Shown: positions 34,559 to 43,933 of the stretch, in pieces
How positions within the stretch are numbered: position 1 is the stretch's first letter
Layout of the letters: every line of letters begins with the position of its first letter
Made by a program: the position numbers and the translations under genes
DNA from: Marivita cryptomonadis
Lineage (GTDB): Bacteria; Pseudomonadota; Alphaproteobacteria; Rhodobacterales; Rhodobacteraceae
Direction of reading: 5' to 3'
Length of the DNA: 64,000 nt
Assembly (NCBI RefSeq): GCF_002115725.1
Contig: NZ_JFKD01000016.1
Location: 51,009-115,008, forward strand
Notes under the pieces: model-generated
Databases searched by the model: none
What the model was told of the DNA's origin: nothing
Seen by the model: only the letters and a program-made list of their open reading frames with translations

Positions 34559-36238
34559 ATGCTACTGAACAAGATCAACGATGCGCTCACCGTGAGCCCG
34601 CAAATCGCCATCGACGATATTCCCACGCTGAAAGAAGCGGGGTTTCGGTCGATCATCTGTAACCGTCCTGATGGCGAAGGACCGGATCAGCCGACCCATG
34701 AGGAGATCGAGGCCGCTGCCAAAGTGGCGGGACTTGAGATGCGCTATCTGCCAGTGCAGACCGGATTGGTGCAGGACGAAGACGCGGTGGCCTTTGGCGC
34801 TGCGCTGCGAAACCTGCCGGGACCGGTGCTGGCCTATTGTCGCTCTGGCACGCGGTCAGCCACGCTCTGGTCACTAAGCCAGGCCAAGGCGCTGCCGATG
34901 GCCGATATCCTCGGCGCGACAAAGGCGGCGGGCTACGACATGAACGGCGTTGCGCGACGGATCGCCAATGGTGGCAAGACACCGACAGATACTGGCGATG
35001 CAAAGTTCGACGTGGTGATCGTTGGTGGTGGGGCCGGGGGCGTATCCGTTGCGGCCAGCCTCAAGGCGCGTAAACCGGGCCTGTCGGTGGCGATCATCGA
35101 CCCTGCAGATATTCACTATTACCAACCGGGTTGGACCATGGTCGGTGGTGGCATTTTTGATGCGCAGGATACAGCCAAGACGATGGGGTCGCTGATCCCT
35201 CAGGGCGTACATTGGATCAAGTCCGCTGTGGCAGCGTTCGAGCCAGAGAATGATGCAGTGATCCTCGATGGATGCCGTGTTGTAAAATATGATCGGCTGG
35301 TGGTTTGTCCGGGTCTCAAACTGGACTGGGGCAAGATCGAAGGTCTGGAAGAAACCCTGGGCCGCAATGGCGTCACTTCGAATTATCGTTACGATCTCGC
35401 GCCTTATACGTGGGAACTTGTTAAAGGGTTGAAGGAAGGTCGCGCACTTTTCACGCAACCGCCGATGCCGATCAAATGCGCAGGCGCGCCGCAGAAAGCG
35501 ATGTACTTGTCGGGCGATGCTTGGTTCCGAAATGGCGCGCTCAAGAACGTCGACATCCAGTTCATGAATGCGGGTGGCGTGTTGTTCGGGGTCAAGGATT
35601 ACGTTCCGGCGCTGATGGAATACGTCAAGAAATACGATGCTTCTCTCAACTTTTTCCACAACCTGATCGCGGTCGATGGCCCAGCGAAAAAAGCGACATT
35701 TGCGGTCAATGCACCGGACACCGATCCAACCACTGTAGAGGTGGAGTTCGACATGATGCATGTCTGCCCGCCGCAAACCGCGCCCGACTTCATCCGCGTG
35801 TCGCCTTTGGCAGATGCCGCCGGTTGGGTTGATGTCGATCAAGCCACGTTGCGCCACACGCGCTATGATAACATCTGGTCGCTGGGCGATGTGATGAACG
35901 CACCCAATGCCAAAACCGCTGCTGCGGCGCGCAAACAGGCACCAACCGTGGCGGACAATATCGTGGCGGATATCCGGGGACGGTCTGCCGTGGCGCAATA
36001 TGATGGGTACGGGTCGTGCCCGCTAACGGTGGAGCGTGGGAAGATCGTGCTGGCTGAATTCGGCTATGGCGGGGCGCTTAAGCCGAGCTTTCCAAGCTAT
36101 CTGATCGACGGCACCAAACCGTCGAGGGCGGCTTGGTGGCTTAAAGAAAAGCTGCTGCCACCGATCTATTGGAAGGCGATGCTCAAGGGCAAGGAATGGA
36201 TGGCCAAACCCGAGAAGATCAAGGTCGCCGCTGAGTAA
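34559..36238 (+). CDS. DUF442 phosphatase-like domain fused to sulfide:quinone oxidoreductase
   Basis: A 559-residue two-domain protein. Residues 1-110 form a DUF442 / tyrosine phosphatase-like domain with active-site loop AYCRSGTRSATLW. From about residue 142 an FAD flavoprotein follows (FDVVIVGGGAGGVSVAASLK), with the redox cysteine in PIKCAGAPQKAMYLS and a second in MMHVCPPQTAPDF, and the late FAD motif NIWSLGDVMNAPNAKTAAA. The CAGAPQK motif resembles type II SQR as in animal SQRDL. It would oxidise sulfide and pass electrons to quinone, feeding the persulfide dioxygenase. Confidence 0.9.
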   Translation: MLLNKINDALTVSPQIAIDDIPTLKEAGFRSIICNRPDGEGPDQPTHEEIEAAAKVAGLEMRYLPVQTGLVQDEDAVAFGAALRNLPGPVLAYCRSGTRSATLWSLSQAKALPMADILGATKAAGYDMNGVARRIANGGKTPTDTGDAKFDVVIVGGGAGGVSVAASLKARKPGLSVAIIDPADIHYYQPGWTMVGGGIFDAQDTAKTMGSLIPQGVHWIKSAVAAFEPENDAVILDGCRVVKYDRLVVCPGLKLDWGKIEGLEETLGRNGVTSNYRYDLAPYTWELVKGLKEGRALFTQPPMPIKCAGAPQKAMYLSGDAWFRNGALKNVDIQFMNAGGVLFGVKDYVPALMEYVKKYDASLNFFHNLIAVDGPAKKATFAVNAPDTDPTTVEVEFDMMHVCPPQTAPDFIRVSPLADAAGWVDVDQATLRHTRYDNIWSLGDVMNAPNAKTAAAARKQAPTVADNIVADIRGRSAVAQYDGYGSCPLTVERGKIVLAEFGYGGALKPSFPSYLIDGTKPSRAAWWLKEKLLPPIYWKAMLKGKEWMAKPEKIKVAAE

Positions 36239-36325
36239 ACCGTATCACACGGCCTGTTTGTGCCGCGCAACACACGTGACGGGCAGGGTCAAATGGCTCT
36301 GTCCGCTCCCAATTCGAGAAGACCC

Positions 36326-38065
36326 ATGCTCAACCACCTCCGCGGCTATTTTCCGATCCTCGACTGGGGGCGGACCTATGATCGAAACGCGTTTTCCAAT
36401 GACATGATCGCGGCGGTGATCGTGACGATCATGCTGATTCCGCAATCGCTGGCCTATGCGTTGCTGGCCGGATTGCCGCCCGAAGCGGGGATCTACGCCT
36501 CTATCGCACCGATTATCCTTTATGCGATCTTTGGTACCAGCCGCGCCTTGGCCGTGGGGCCGGTGGCGGTGGTGTCCTTGCTGACGGCATCGGCGGTCGG
36601 GCAGGTGGCCGACGCGGGAACTGCAGGCTATGCCATAGCGGCGTTGACTCTGGCCTTCCTGTCCGGCGTGTTTCTTGTTTTGTTGGGAGTGCTACGGCTT
36701 GGCTTCTTGGCGAACTTCCTTAGTCACCCGGTGATCGCGGGGTTTATCACTGCGTCGGGTATCCTGATTGCCTTTAGCCAGTTGAAGCACCTTTTGGGCG
36801 TGTCCGCGCATGGGCACACTTTACCGGAACTGCTGATGTCGATTGGCGCGCATCTGGGTGAGACCAACGTGATTACAGTGATCATCGGGGTGTCTGCGAC
36901 GGCATTCCTGTTCTGGGTCCGCAAGGGGTTGAAGCCTGCGCTCCGGCGGCTTGGTGCGTCGCCGAAGCTGGCGGATGTTCTTACGAAAGCCGGGCCAGTG
37001 GCCGCGGTTGCGGTGACAACGATTTCGGTCTGGCTGTTCGGTCTTAACGACAAAGGCGTGAAAATCGTCGGTGAGGTGCCGCAAGGCCTGCCGCCGCTGA
37101 CCTTGCCAAGTTTGTCACCTGACCTCATCGGCCAACTGCTGATGCCCGCCATCCTGATTTCGATCATCGGGTTTGTGGAGTCGGTGTCCGTTGCGCAGAC
37201 TTTGGCAGCGAAAAAACGGCAGCGGATTGACCCGGATCAGGAACTGATCGGGCTTGGTGCCGCGAACATCGGTGCAGCGTTTACTGGGGGCTATCCGGTC
37301 ACAGGTGGTTTCGCCCGATCGGTTGTGAACTATGACGCCGGAGCAGAAACACCCGCTGCGGGCGCGTTCACGGCTGTGGGTTTGGCCATTGCCGCCGTCG
37401 CCCTGACGCCGTTGGTTTACTTTCTGCCTACGGCGACACTGGCCGCAACCATCGTCGTGGCGGTCCTGAGCCTTGTCGACTTTTCGATCCTCAAGAAAAC
37501 ATGGGGCTATTCGAAAGCCGATTTCACAGCCGTTGCGGCAACGATCCTTCTGACCTTGACCATGGGTGTCGAAGTGGGTGTCGCGTCCGGTGTCGGAATC
37601 TCGATCCTGCTGCATCTCTACAAGACCTCGCGTCCGCATGTGGCCGAGATCGGGTTGGTGCCGGGCACGCAGCATTTCCGCAACATCCACCGCCATAACG
37701 TGGAAACTGACCCGACAGTGTTAAGCCTGCGGGTGGATGAAAGCCTCTATTTCGTCAACGCGCGTTTCCTTGAAGACCTTGTGCAGGCGCGCGTATCCGA
37801 AGGCTGCGCGATCAAAAACGTGATCCTGATGTTCTCGGCGGTGAATGAGGTGGATTTCTCGGCGTTGGAAAGCCTTGAGGCGATCAACCAGCGCCTCACC
37901 GAACTGGGCATCGGCTTGCACCTGTCCGAGGTGAAGGGCCCGGTGATGGATCGTCTGAAATCCACCCATTTCGTGCACGAACTGAACGGGCGCGTGTTCC
38001 TGTCGCAATATGATGCATGGCGCGCAATGGTGCCGCCTGCTGACACGGACAATGCGGCCGAGTAG
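36326..38065 (+). CDS. SulP family anion permease with STAS domain
   Basis: A 579-residue transporter with about 10-12 membrane spans, the SulP signature MLIPQSLAYALLAGLPPEAGIYAS, and a C-terminal cytosolic STAS domain (LRVDESLYFVNARFLEDLV ... VNEVDFSALESLEAINQRL). It probably moves sulfate, sulfite or another anion; the position in the sulfide operon suggests export or uptake of oxidised sulfur. Three starts are possible (36260 GTG, 36293, 36326); the last gives a family-typical N terminus with GAGAAG upstream. Confidence 0.9.
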   Translation: MLNHLRGYFPILDWGRTYDRNAFSNDMIAAVIVTIMLIPQSLAYALLAGLPPEAGIYASIAPIILYAIFGTSRALAVGPVAVVSLLTASAVGQVADAGTAGYAIAALTLAFLSGVFLVLLGVLRLGFLANFLSHPVIAGFITASGILIAFSQLKHLLGVSAHGHTLPELLMSIGAHLGETNVITVIIGVSATAFLFWVRKGLKPALRRLGASPKLADVLTKAGPVAAVAVTTISVWLFGLNDKGVKIVGEVPQGLPPLTLPSLSPDLIGQLLMPAILISIIGFVESVSVAQTLAAKKRQRIDPDQELIGLGAANIGAAFTGGYPVTGGFARSVVNYDAGAETPAAGAFTAVGLAIAAVALTPLVYFLPTATLAATIVVAVLSLVDFSILKKTWGYSKADFTAVAATILLTLTMGVEVGVASGVGISILLHLYKTSRPHVAEIGLVPGTQHFRNIHRHNVETDPTVLSLRVDESLYFVNARFLEDLVQARVSEGCAIKNVILMFSAVNEVDFSALESLEAINQRLTELGIGLHLSEVKGPVMDRLKSTHFVHELNGRVFLSQYDAWRAMVPPADTDNAAE

Positions 38066-38103
38066 GCTGCCCATCACCACGACCCGTGTGAGGAGACCAA
38101 GAG

Positions 38104-39072
38104 ATGACACAGACATCAACCGAGACCCCGGTCACGCATCACCGGCTTGAGCATTTCCCGGTGGCGTTCTTCAGCGCGGTTATGGGGTTGATGGGCACAT
38201 CGCTTGCGGTCGAGGCGGCGGGCTTTGCGCAGGCCGGGCACATGATCGCTTTGTTCGCCGTTTTGGTCTTTGCGACACAGGCCGTATTTTACGCGATGAA
38301 AGCGGTTCGCCATCCAGCTGCTGTTGCGGCGGAATGGAACCATCCGATCAAGCTTGCCTTCTTTCCAGCGATCAGCATTTCGCTGCTGTTGGTGGCAATT
38401 GCTTTGCGCAGCACAATGCCCGATTTGGCAAAGATCATCTGGGGGATCGGAGCCGTGGCGCAGGCGATGCTGACGCTGGCCATCGTGACAAGCTGGATCA
38501 GCCATCGCGGCTTTGGCGTAGGGCAGATGTCGCCTGCGTGGTTCATCCCGGCGGTGGGAAATGTGATTGCGCCGATTGCGGGTGTGTCGCTGGGGTTTGT
38601 GGAGGCAAGCTGGTATTTCTTTGCTGTCGGCCTGATGTTCTGGATCGTGCTGCTGACGCTGGTGTTCAACCGGCTGGTCTTTCACGATCCCTTGCCCGGG
38701 AAACTACGTCCCACATTGACGATCCTGATTGCACCACCAGCAGTGGCGTTTCTGGCTTGGGTACAGTTGAACGGAGGCATCCTCGACCCGTTTGGACGCG
38801 TTCTGTACAATTTGGGTTTGTTCTTCACGGCATTGGTGCTGATCCAATCGCGTGGTTTGTTACGCTTGCCATTCGCATTGTCCTTTTGGGCGCTGTCCTT
38901 TCCCGTCGCGGCAATGACGATTGCATCCTTCCGCTACGCTGTCTTGTCGGGATCACCCGTCTTCGCGGGCATCGGCTGGGCTTTGTTGTTGCTGCTTGGG
39001 GCGATCATTGCGGGGTTGCTCTGGCGTACTGGGCTTGCCGTGATGCGGAACGAGATTTGTCAGCCTGAGTGA
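38104..39072 (+). CDS. SLAC1/TehA (TDT) family anion transporter
   Basis: A 322-residue membrane protein with about ten hydrophobic spans and the TDT opening HHRLEHFPVAFFSAVMGLMGTSLAVE. The family includes TehA, plant SLAC1 anion channels and the fungal sulfite exporter Ssu1. In this operon sulfite efflux is the natural guess, since sulfite is the product of the persulfide dioxygenase. GAGGAGACCAAGAG precedes the ATG. The following 292 bp (39073-39364) hold only an AT-rich promoter-like stretch for the next gene. Confidence 0.85.
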   Translation: MTQTSTETPVTHHRLEHFPVAFFSAVMGLMGTSLAVEAAGFAQAGHMIALFAVLVFATQAVFYAMKAVRHPAAVAAEWNHPIKLAFFPAISISLLLVAIALRSTMPDLAKIIWGIGAVAQAMLTLAIVTSWISHRGFGVGQMSPAWFIPAVGNVIAPIAGVSLGFVEASWYFFAVGLMFWIVLLTLVFNRLVFHDPLPGKLRPTLTILIAPPAVAFLAWVQLNGGILDPFGRVLYNLGLFFTALVLIQSRGLLRLPFALSFWALSFPVAAMTIASFRYAVLSGSPVFAGIGWALLLLLGAIIAGLLWRTGLAVMRNEICQPE

Positions 39073-39364
39073 TCTGCGAACACGGCCATCTTGGGGAACA
39101 ATTGGCCTGCTGAAACCTGAGCTTTGGCGGTGATTGCCATGCGCAGTGTCGGCAAGACGCTTTGGTGTGGGGCTGCACGGGCCGCAACGACGAAAGACCA
39201 AACTTCCGAACGCGAGATATCCGCATCGTCCGACTGCACGTTTGGCCAGGTGCGCGCCTGCGAACACGCAGGAGGAGCGCAGAAAAAAAATATTCCAAAA
39301 CTCCATAAGAGTGGGTGCTTTATAACCGTTTGGTTCCGTGAGCCCCGCCCCGGAGTCAGCAGTC

Positions 39365-42300
39365 ATGGCCACCACGTTCGACGTCATTTTTCTAGGCACT
39401 CTGCCCCTGATCGACACGATCCAGGGCAACGAAGTTGCTGAAAACGCGGCAGGTTTGCTGGGCGTTTATGGCACGGCTGACAATCCCCTGAGCGAGAACG
39501 TTCAGACACTGTCTGCAAACTTTACCGGCTTTGATGAGAACACCACTTACGACACGGACAACCGTGATTTTCTTGGTTTGATTGCTGAATACGATTCATT
39601 TCGGATCAACGGTGGCACGGCTCAGAACTTTGACGCGATCTCCGTCTATGATGCCACCTTCACATATTTCGACGGGACAACCGCGACGATTTCTGCGGTT
39701 GTCTTTCAGGACGTCAACGGAAACACCTATCTCGCGCCCGAACTGGCGCTGAATGCCGATCAGGCCGCGCTTACGGCCAAGCCGATCACCTCGCTCAGCC
39801 TCAATTCCGTACTCAGCGACGTCGGCGACCTAGCGGCCGACCGGATCGCGGGCGATTTCAAAACCGTGGTCGATGGGACTGCGGGTAATGACGTCATTAC
39901 CCTGACCTCGGGTTACGTCGATGGCGAAGGGGACTCCATCACCAGCGGTGCCGATTTCGTGCTTGCCGGGGCGGGCAACGATTCGATTGATGGTTCCGAC
40001 GGCAATGATGTTCTCTACGGCGAACTCGGCGACGATACGATCCTCGGTGGCAACGGCAATGATACGCTCTTTGGGGGCGACGGAGCGGACCGGCTGATCG
40101 CTGGCAATGGGGATGACAGCCTGTCGGGTGGGGCGGGCGAAGACTATCTTGAGTCAGGGGGCGGGACTGATACGCTTGATGCCGGTGACGGTAACGACGT
40201 CATCGCGGTCTCTGACGATCACGGTGCCAACCGTATTGATGGTGGCGGCTGGTATGACCAACTCGTCTTCGCCACGCCGACAAGCACGGCAGGTGTCACC
40301 GTTATCTGGACAGGCGACGGCGCAGGGACGTACGATTTCAACGCAACCACGGCCAGCGGCACATTCACCGGGATCGAACAATCGTCGGGAACGGGCTACG
40401 CCGATACGTATAACGCATCAGTCGATACCGCAGGCGTAAGTGTCTACGCGCAAGGCGGAGACGACACACTCATAGGCGGCTCCGGTGCCGACAGACTCTA
40501 TGGTGAAGACGGCAACGACTCGGTTCATGCGGGTGCCGGGAATGACACGATTGATGGCGGTGCAGGGGTTGATTACCTCAAGGGCCAAGCCGGAAATGAC
40601 AGCATTGTCGGTGGCAGCGGTGCGGATACGCTGACCGGCGATACCGGGGCTGACACGCTTGACGGCGGTCTGGACAACGACAGCATCGCGGGGGGCAGCG
40701 GGTCGGACAGCCTTTTGGGCGGCGACGGCGACGACAACATCCGCGGCGACAACATGTGGCTCAACCTCGCGGATTACCCATCGACCGTGGGCACCGCGAC
40801 CACGCTGACAGTGACGAATACGGCCGAAGGACCGATCGAGCTGTGGTTCCTCAATTCCAGTGGTGTTCTCGAATTCCGGCAGAGCATCAATGCTGGTCAG
40901 ACCGTCACACAGGCGGCAACAACGGGCGATAACTACATCCTGCGAACACCCGACGGGTTTTATCTCGAACTCATCGAAGGGGGCAATCAAACCGTTATTT
41001 ACGGCGCAGACGGCTTGAACGACACGATCGATGGCGGCGCGGGTAACGACACCATCTACGGTGAATTCGGTGACGACAGCATCGCGGGTGGTGCGGGCGC
41101 TGACATCATTGATGGTGGTCTCGGGGATGACACGATCCTTGGCGGCTTGGGCAATGACAGCCTGCTGGGGGCTGGCGGCTCGGACCTGTTTGTCGTTCAG
41201 GACGGCTTTGGCCTCGATACGATTGTCGGCGGCGAAGGTGCGGTCGATCTCGATACTATCGACCTGACCGCTGTTACATCGCCGGTCACGGTAAATTATA
41301 CCGGCGACGAAGCTGGTACGATCACCAATGGCACAAACACGATCAGCTTCAGCGAAATCGAACATCTGATCCTGACCGAAGGGGCTGATGTCGCACAGGC
41401 TGCCGCAGATGGCGGGGGCGTCTGGATCGAGGGACGCAGCGGAAACGACACGCTTAATGGCGGTGCTGGCAATGACACCCTCGACGGCGGTGACGGGAAC
41501 GACAGGATCGATGGCGCAGCAGGCGATGACAGCATGCTTGGCGGCGCAGGCAACGATCGCTTTGTCGTGGGCGGAGGCGTCGATACGGTCGTGGGCGGAA
41601 CGGGCCGCGACAGCGTGTATGTCGCTGACGGGTTCGACGGTTCGGTCATCGAGTTGGGTGGTGATGAAATTGCCGTCGACAATGGCAGACTCAGCGAATT
41701 CTTGAGCTTTTACAATGTCACCACGCCCGTTGACATCGTCTTTACATCCGGCACCGGCGGGACAGCGACCAGTGGTGCCGGCGAAACGCTGACCTTCTCT
41801 TACGCTGACGGTTTCGAAGGGGCATGGGGCGCAGGCGGCACATTCGACGCTAGTCTCGCGGCTTATGACGTCGTGTTCTATGACTATGGTGGCATGACCT
41901 CGGTCACCGGATCATCCTTCAATGACCTTCTGGTGGCATACGGGGCTGACCCGCTGGGTGTAACCGACCGTTACTATGACGGTGGCGCGGGCAACGACAC
42001 GATTGATACCGGCGACGGCGATGACACGATCTTTGGCGGTGACGGCAATGACGACATCGTTGCCCGAGCAGGCGATGACAACATCAGTGCCGGGGCTGGG
42101 GCCGACACCATTTTTGCGGGTGATGGCAACGATACTCTGGATGGAGGCAGCGGAGATGACTCGCTGGTGGGGGGTGCTGGCAATGACCTCCTTATTGCAG
42201 GCAACAACACGGGCATCGGCGATACGCTGCTAGGTGGAGCAGGCGACGATACCCTGATCGACAGCTACTGGAACGCGACGCTTGACGGTGGTGAAGGGTC

Positions 42301-43552
42301 TGACGTTATTCAGGCCGGCTACGGATCTGCCAGGGTCATCGGAGGGGAAGACCCGTCCGGGACCGATATCGATCGCTTGGCCTTTGATGTTGCCAATGAT
42401 GCGGTGTCTGTCAGGTTTACTGGCGACGAAGCGGGTGTCTATTCGGATGCCGATGGCGACAGCGGAACGTTCAGCCAAATCGAAGCGGTCAGCGGTTCGG
42501 ACAATGACGATTCCATCGACGCGACGCTTGATTCAAGCGGTCTCTCACTTGAAGCCGGGCGCGGTTTCGACACGATCACCGGCGGTTCAGGCGATGATAC
42601 GCTCAATGGCGGTCGTGAAGACGACATTCTGACCGGTGGACTTGGAAACGATGCGTTCATCTATCTTGAGGGAGATGGTCTCGACACGATTAGCGACTTC
42701 AATACTGGAAACACCGGTGCGCTGTTGGACGGGGACGCAAGCAATAACGACTACATCGACCTGTCGAGCTATTATGACAGCATTTTCGAAGTATGGGCGG
42801 ACCAAGCCGATGACGGTGTTCTGAACCAGTCCAACACGACAGACACCAAGGGCAATACGACTGACTACTCCGACAATACCGAATTCGACTCCGGGGACGG
42901 AATTGTGTTCACCGGCGCGACGGCGGACAGCAGCTTTTTCGCCACGGATAATACTGGCGTGGTCTGTTTCGCCAAGGGCACGATGATCCTCACAGTTCGG
43001 GGTGAGGTGCCGATCGAACGGCTGTCGCCCGGGGATCTTGTGATCACCCGCGACAACGGTCCACAACCACTGGTTTGGGTCGCGTCGCGCAGACTTGGCA
43101 TGGCTGATCTGACCCGTGCACCCAAACTGCGCCCGATCCGCCTTGCGCCCGACCTTATCGGCGCAAATGCACCGTTGATCGTGTCGCCGCAACATGCCGT
43201 GCTCTTCCGCGCTGATGGTGGTGATGAAACTCTTGTGCGCGCCACGCATCTTGCTCGGATGCGCGGAGGCAAGGCGCGTGTCATGCATGGCTGTCGCCAG
43301 GTCTGCTATTTTCACCTGGCCTTCGAGGTGCATCAAATCATCTTTGCGAACGGTGCCGCGACCGAAAGCTTTTATCCCGGACCTCAGGCAATCGAAGGGC
43401 TTGCCCTCCAAGCCCGGACAGAATTGGGCGCGCTGTTTCCCGACCTTGTGCCCGCAAAGGCTGAAACCACGTATGGTCGGCCGGTGCGCCCTGTCGCACG
43501 TTATCGCGACCTACCGGGGCATCTGGGCGCATTGGCACAAGTCGCGGTTTAG
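39365..43552 (+). CDS. Giant RTX protein with C-terminal Hint domain
   Basis: A 1395-residue exoprotein. About residues 1-165 form a globular N-terminal part. Then four to five blocks of calcium-binding RTX nonapeptides (GGxGxDxLx) run from about 168 to 1110, interrupted by repeated beta segments of the type VTVNYTGDEAGT. A Hint domain follows: nucleophile C1201 in VVCFAKGTMILT, then IERLSPGDLVITRDNGPQPLVWV and the SPQHAVLF block. Such Hint domains may self-cleave. No Sec signal is visible; type I secretion is likely. The ATG at 39365 follows CGGAGTCAGC; a GTG nine codons earlier is possible. Confidence 0.88.
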   Translation: MATTFDVIFLGTLPLIDTIQGNEVAENAAGLLGVYGTADNPLSENVQTLSANFTGFDENTTYDTDNRDFLGLIAEYDSFRINGGTAQNFDAISVYDATFTYFDGTTATISAVVFQDVNGNTYLAPELALNADQAALTAKPITSLSLNSVLSDVGDLAADRIAGDFKTVVDGTAGNDVITLTSGYVDGEGDSITSGADFVLAGAGNDSIDGSDGNDVLYGELGDDTILGGNGNDTLFGGDGADRLIAGNGDDSLSGGAGEDYLESGGGTDTLDAGDGNDVIAVSDDHGANRIDGGGWYDQLVFATPTSTAGVTVIWTGDGAGTYDFNATTASGTFTGIEQSSGTGYADTYNASVDTAGVSVYAQGGDDTLIGGSGADRLYGEDGNDSVHAGAGNDTIDGGAGVDYLKGQAGNDSIVGGSGADTLTGDTGADTLDGGLDNDSIAGGSGSDSLLGGDGDDNIRGDNMWLNLADYPSTVGTATTLTVTNTAEGPIELWFLNSSGVLEFRQSINAGQTVTQAATTGDNYILRTPDGFYLELIEGGNQTVIYGADGLNDTIDGGAGNDTIYGEFGDDSIAGGAGADIIDGGLGDDTILGGLGNDSLLGAGGSDLFVVQDGFGLDTIVGGEGAVDLDTIDLTAVTSPVTVNYTGDEAGTITNGTNTISFSEIEHLILTEGADVAQAAADGGGVWIEGRSGNDTLNGGAGNDTLDGGDGNDRIDGAAGDDSMLGGAGNDRFVVGGGVDTVVGGTGRDSVYVADGFDGSVIELGGDEIAVDNGRLSEFLSFYNVTTPVDIVFTSGTGGTATSGAGETLTFSYADGFEGAWGAGGTFDASLAAYDVVFYDYGGMTSVTGSSFNDLLVAYGADPLGVTDRYYDGGAGNDTIDTGDGDDTIFGGDGNDDIVARAGDDNISAGAGADTIFAGDGNDTLDGGSGDDSLVGGAGNDLLIAGNNTGIGDTLLGGAGDDTLIDSYWNATLDGGEGSDVIQAGYGSARVIGGEDPSGTDIDRLAFDVANDAVSVRFTGDEAGVYSDADGDSGTFSQIEAVSGSDNDDSIDATLDSSGLSLEAGRGFDTITGGSGDDTLNGGREDDILTGGLGNDAFIYLEGDGLDTISDFNTGNTGALLDGDASNNDYIDLSSYYDSIFEVWADQADDGVLNQSNTTDTKGNTTDYSDNTEFDSGDGIVFTGATADSSFFATDNTGVVCFAKGTMILTVRGEVPIERLSPGDLVITRDNGPQPLVWVASRRLGMADLTRAPKLRPIRLAPDLIGANAPLIVSPQHAVLFRADGGDETLVRATHLARMRGGKARVMHGCRQVCYFHLAFEVHQIIFANGAATESFYPGPQAIEGLALQARTELGALFPDLVPAKAETTYGRPVRPVARYRDLPGHLGALAQVAV

Positions 43553-43884
43553 GCGGACCTGCCTCGGGGGTATTCTGTGCGATGGTGGTGCTGTTCAGCC
43601 GATGAGATATCCGCCAGCATCGGATGATCCGGCCCCCAAACCCGTCTGACATCCTTGGCGATCAGGCGGGCTTGCAGATCATCCAGCTCTTCCAATGCGC
43701 GCCGGGCGTCTCGCGTCCGGATAAAGGCACGATCAAAGGCCCGTTTGACCGAAGCAGGTCGCCATGGCAGCACGGCCGTTGTCAGCCACTGGCGTAATTC
43801 CGAAGGCAACCGATCATACTCGCGCATCGGCTGCCCTTGGCGTCGTGTCAGTTTGAGGCTGGTTTTCCCGCGATTATGAGACAT
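43549..43884 (-). CDS. DUF6525 family protein
   Basis: A 111-residue basic protein with the pattern NRGKTSLKLTRRQGQPMREYDRLPSELRQWL, AVLPWRPASVKRAFDRAF and ALEELDDLQARLIAKDVRRVWG. I recognise it as the DUF6525 type known from Rhodobacterales; function unknown. It overlaps the stop of the convergent RTX-Hint gene by 4 bases. A second ATG two codons upstream (43890) is equally possible. Confidence 0.72.
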   Translation of the reverse strand: MSHNRGKTSLKLTRRQGQPMREYDRLPSELRQWLTTAVLPWRPASVKRAFDRAFIRTRDARRALEELDDLQARLIAKDVRRVWGPDHPMLADISSAEQHHHRTEYPRGRSA

Positions 43885-43933
43885 GTCCATCCCATCACCG
43901 TGCCTTGCAATTCAAGACACAGTGGCCTTTGCG

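Noticed and set aside
40418..41365. A 315-codon minus-strand open frame inside the RTX gene
   Set aside because: Mirror of the Gly/Asp-rich repeats; no independent start signal or family resemblance.
39860..42700. Regular short periodicity that might look like a CRISPR or satellite array
   Set aside because: It follows the 9-residue RTX repeat of the protein in one continuous frame; repeat units vary and there are no unique spacers.
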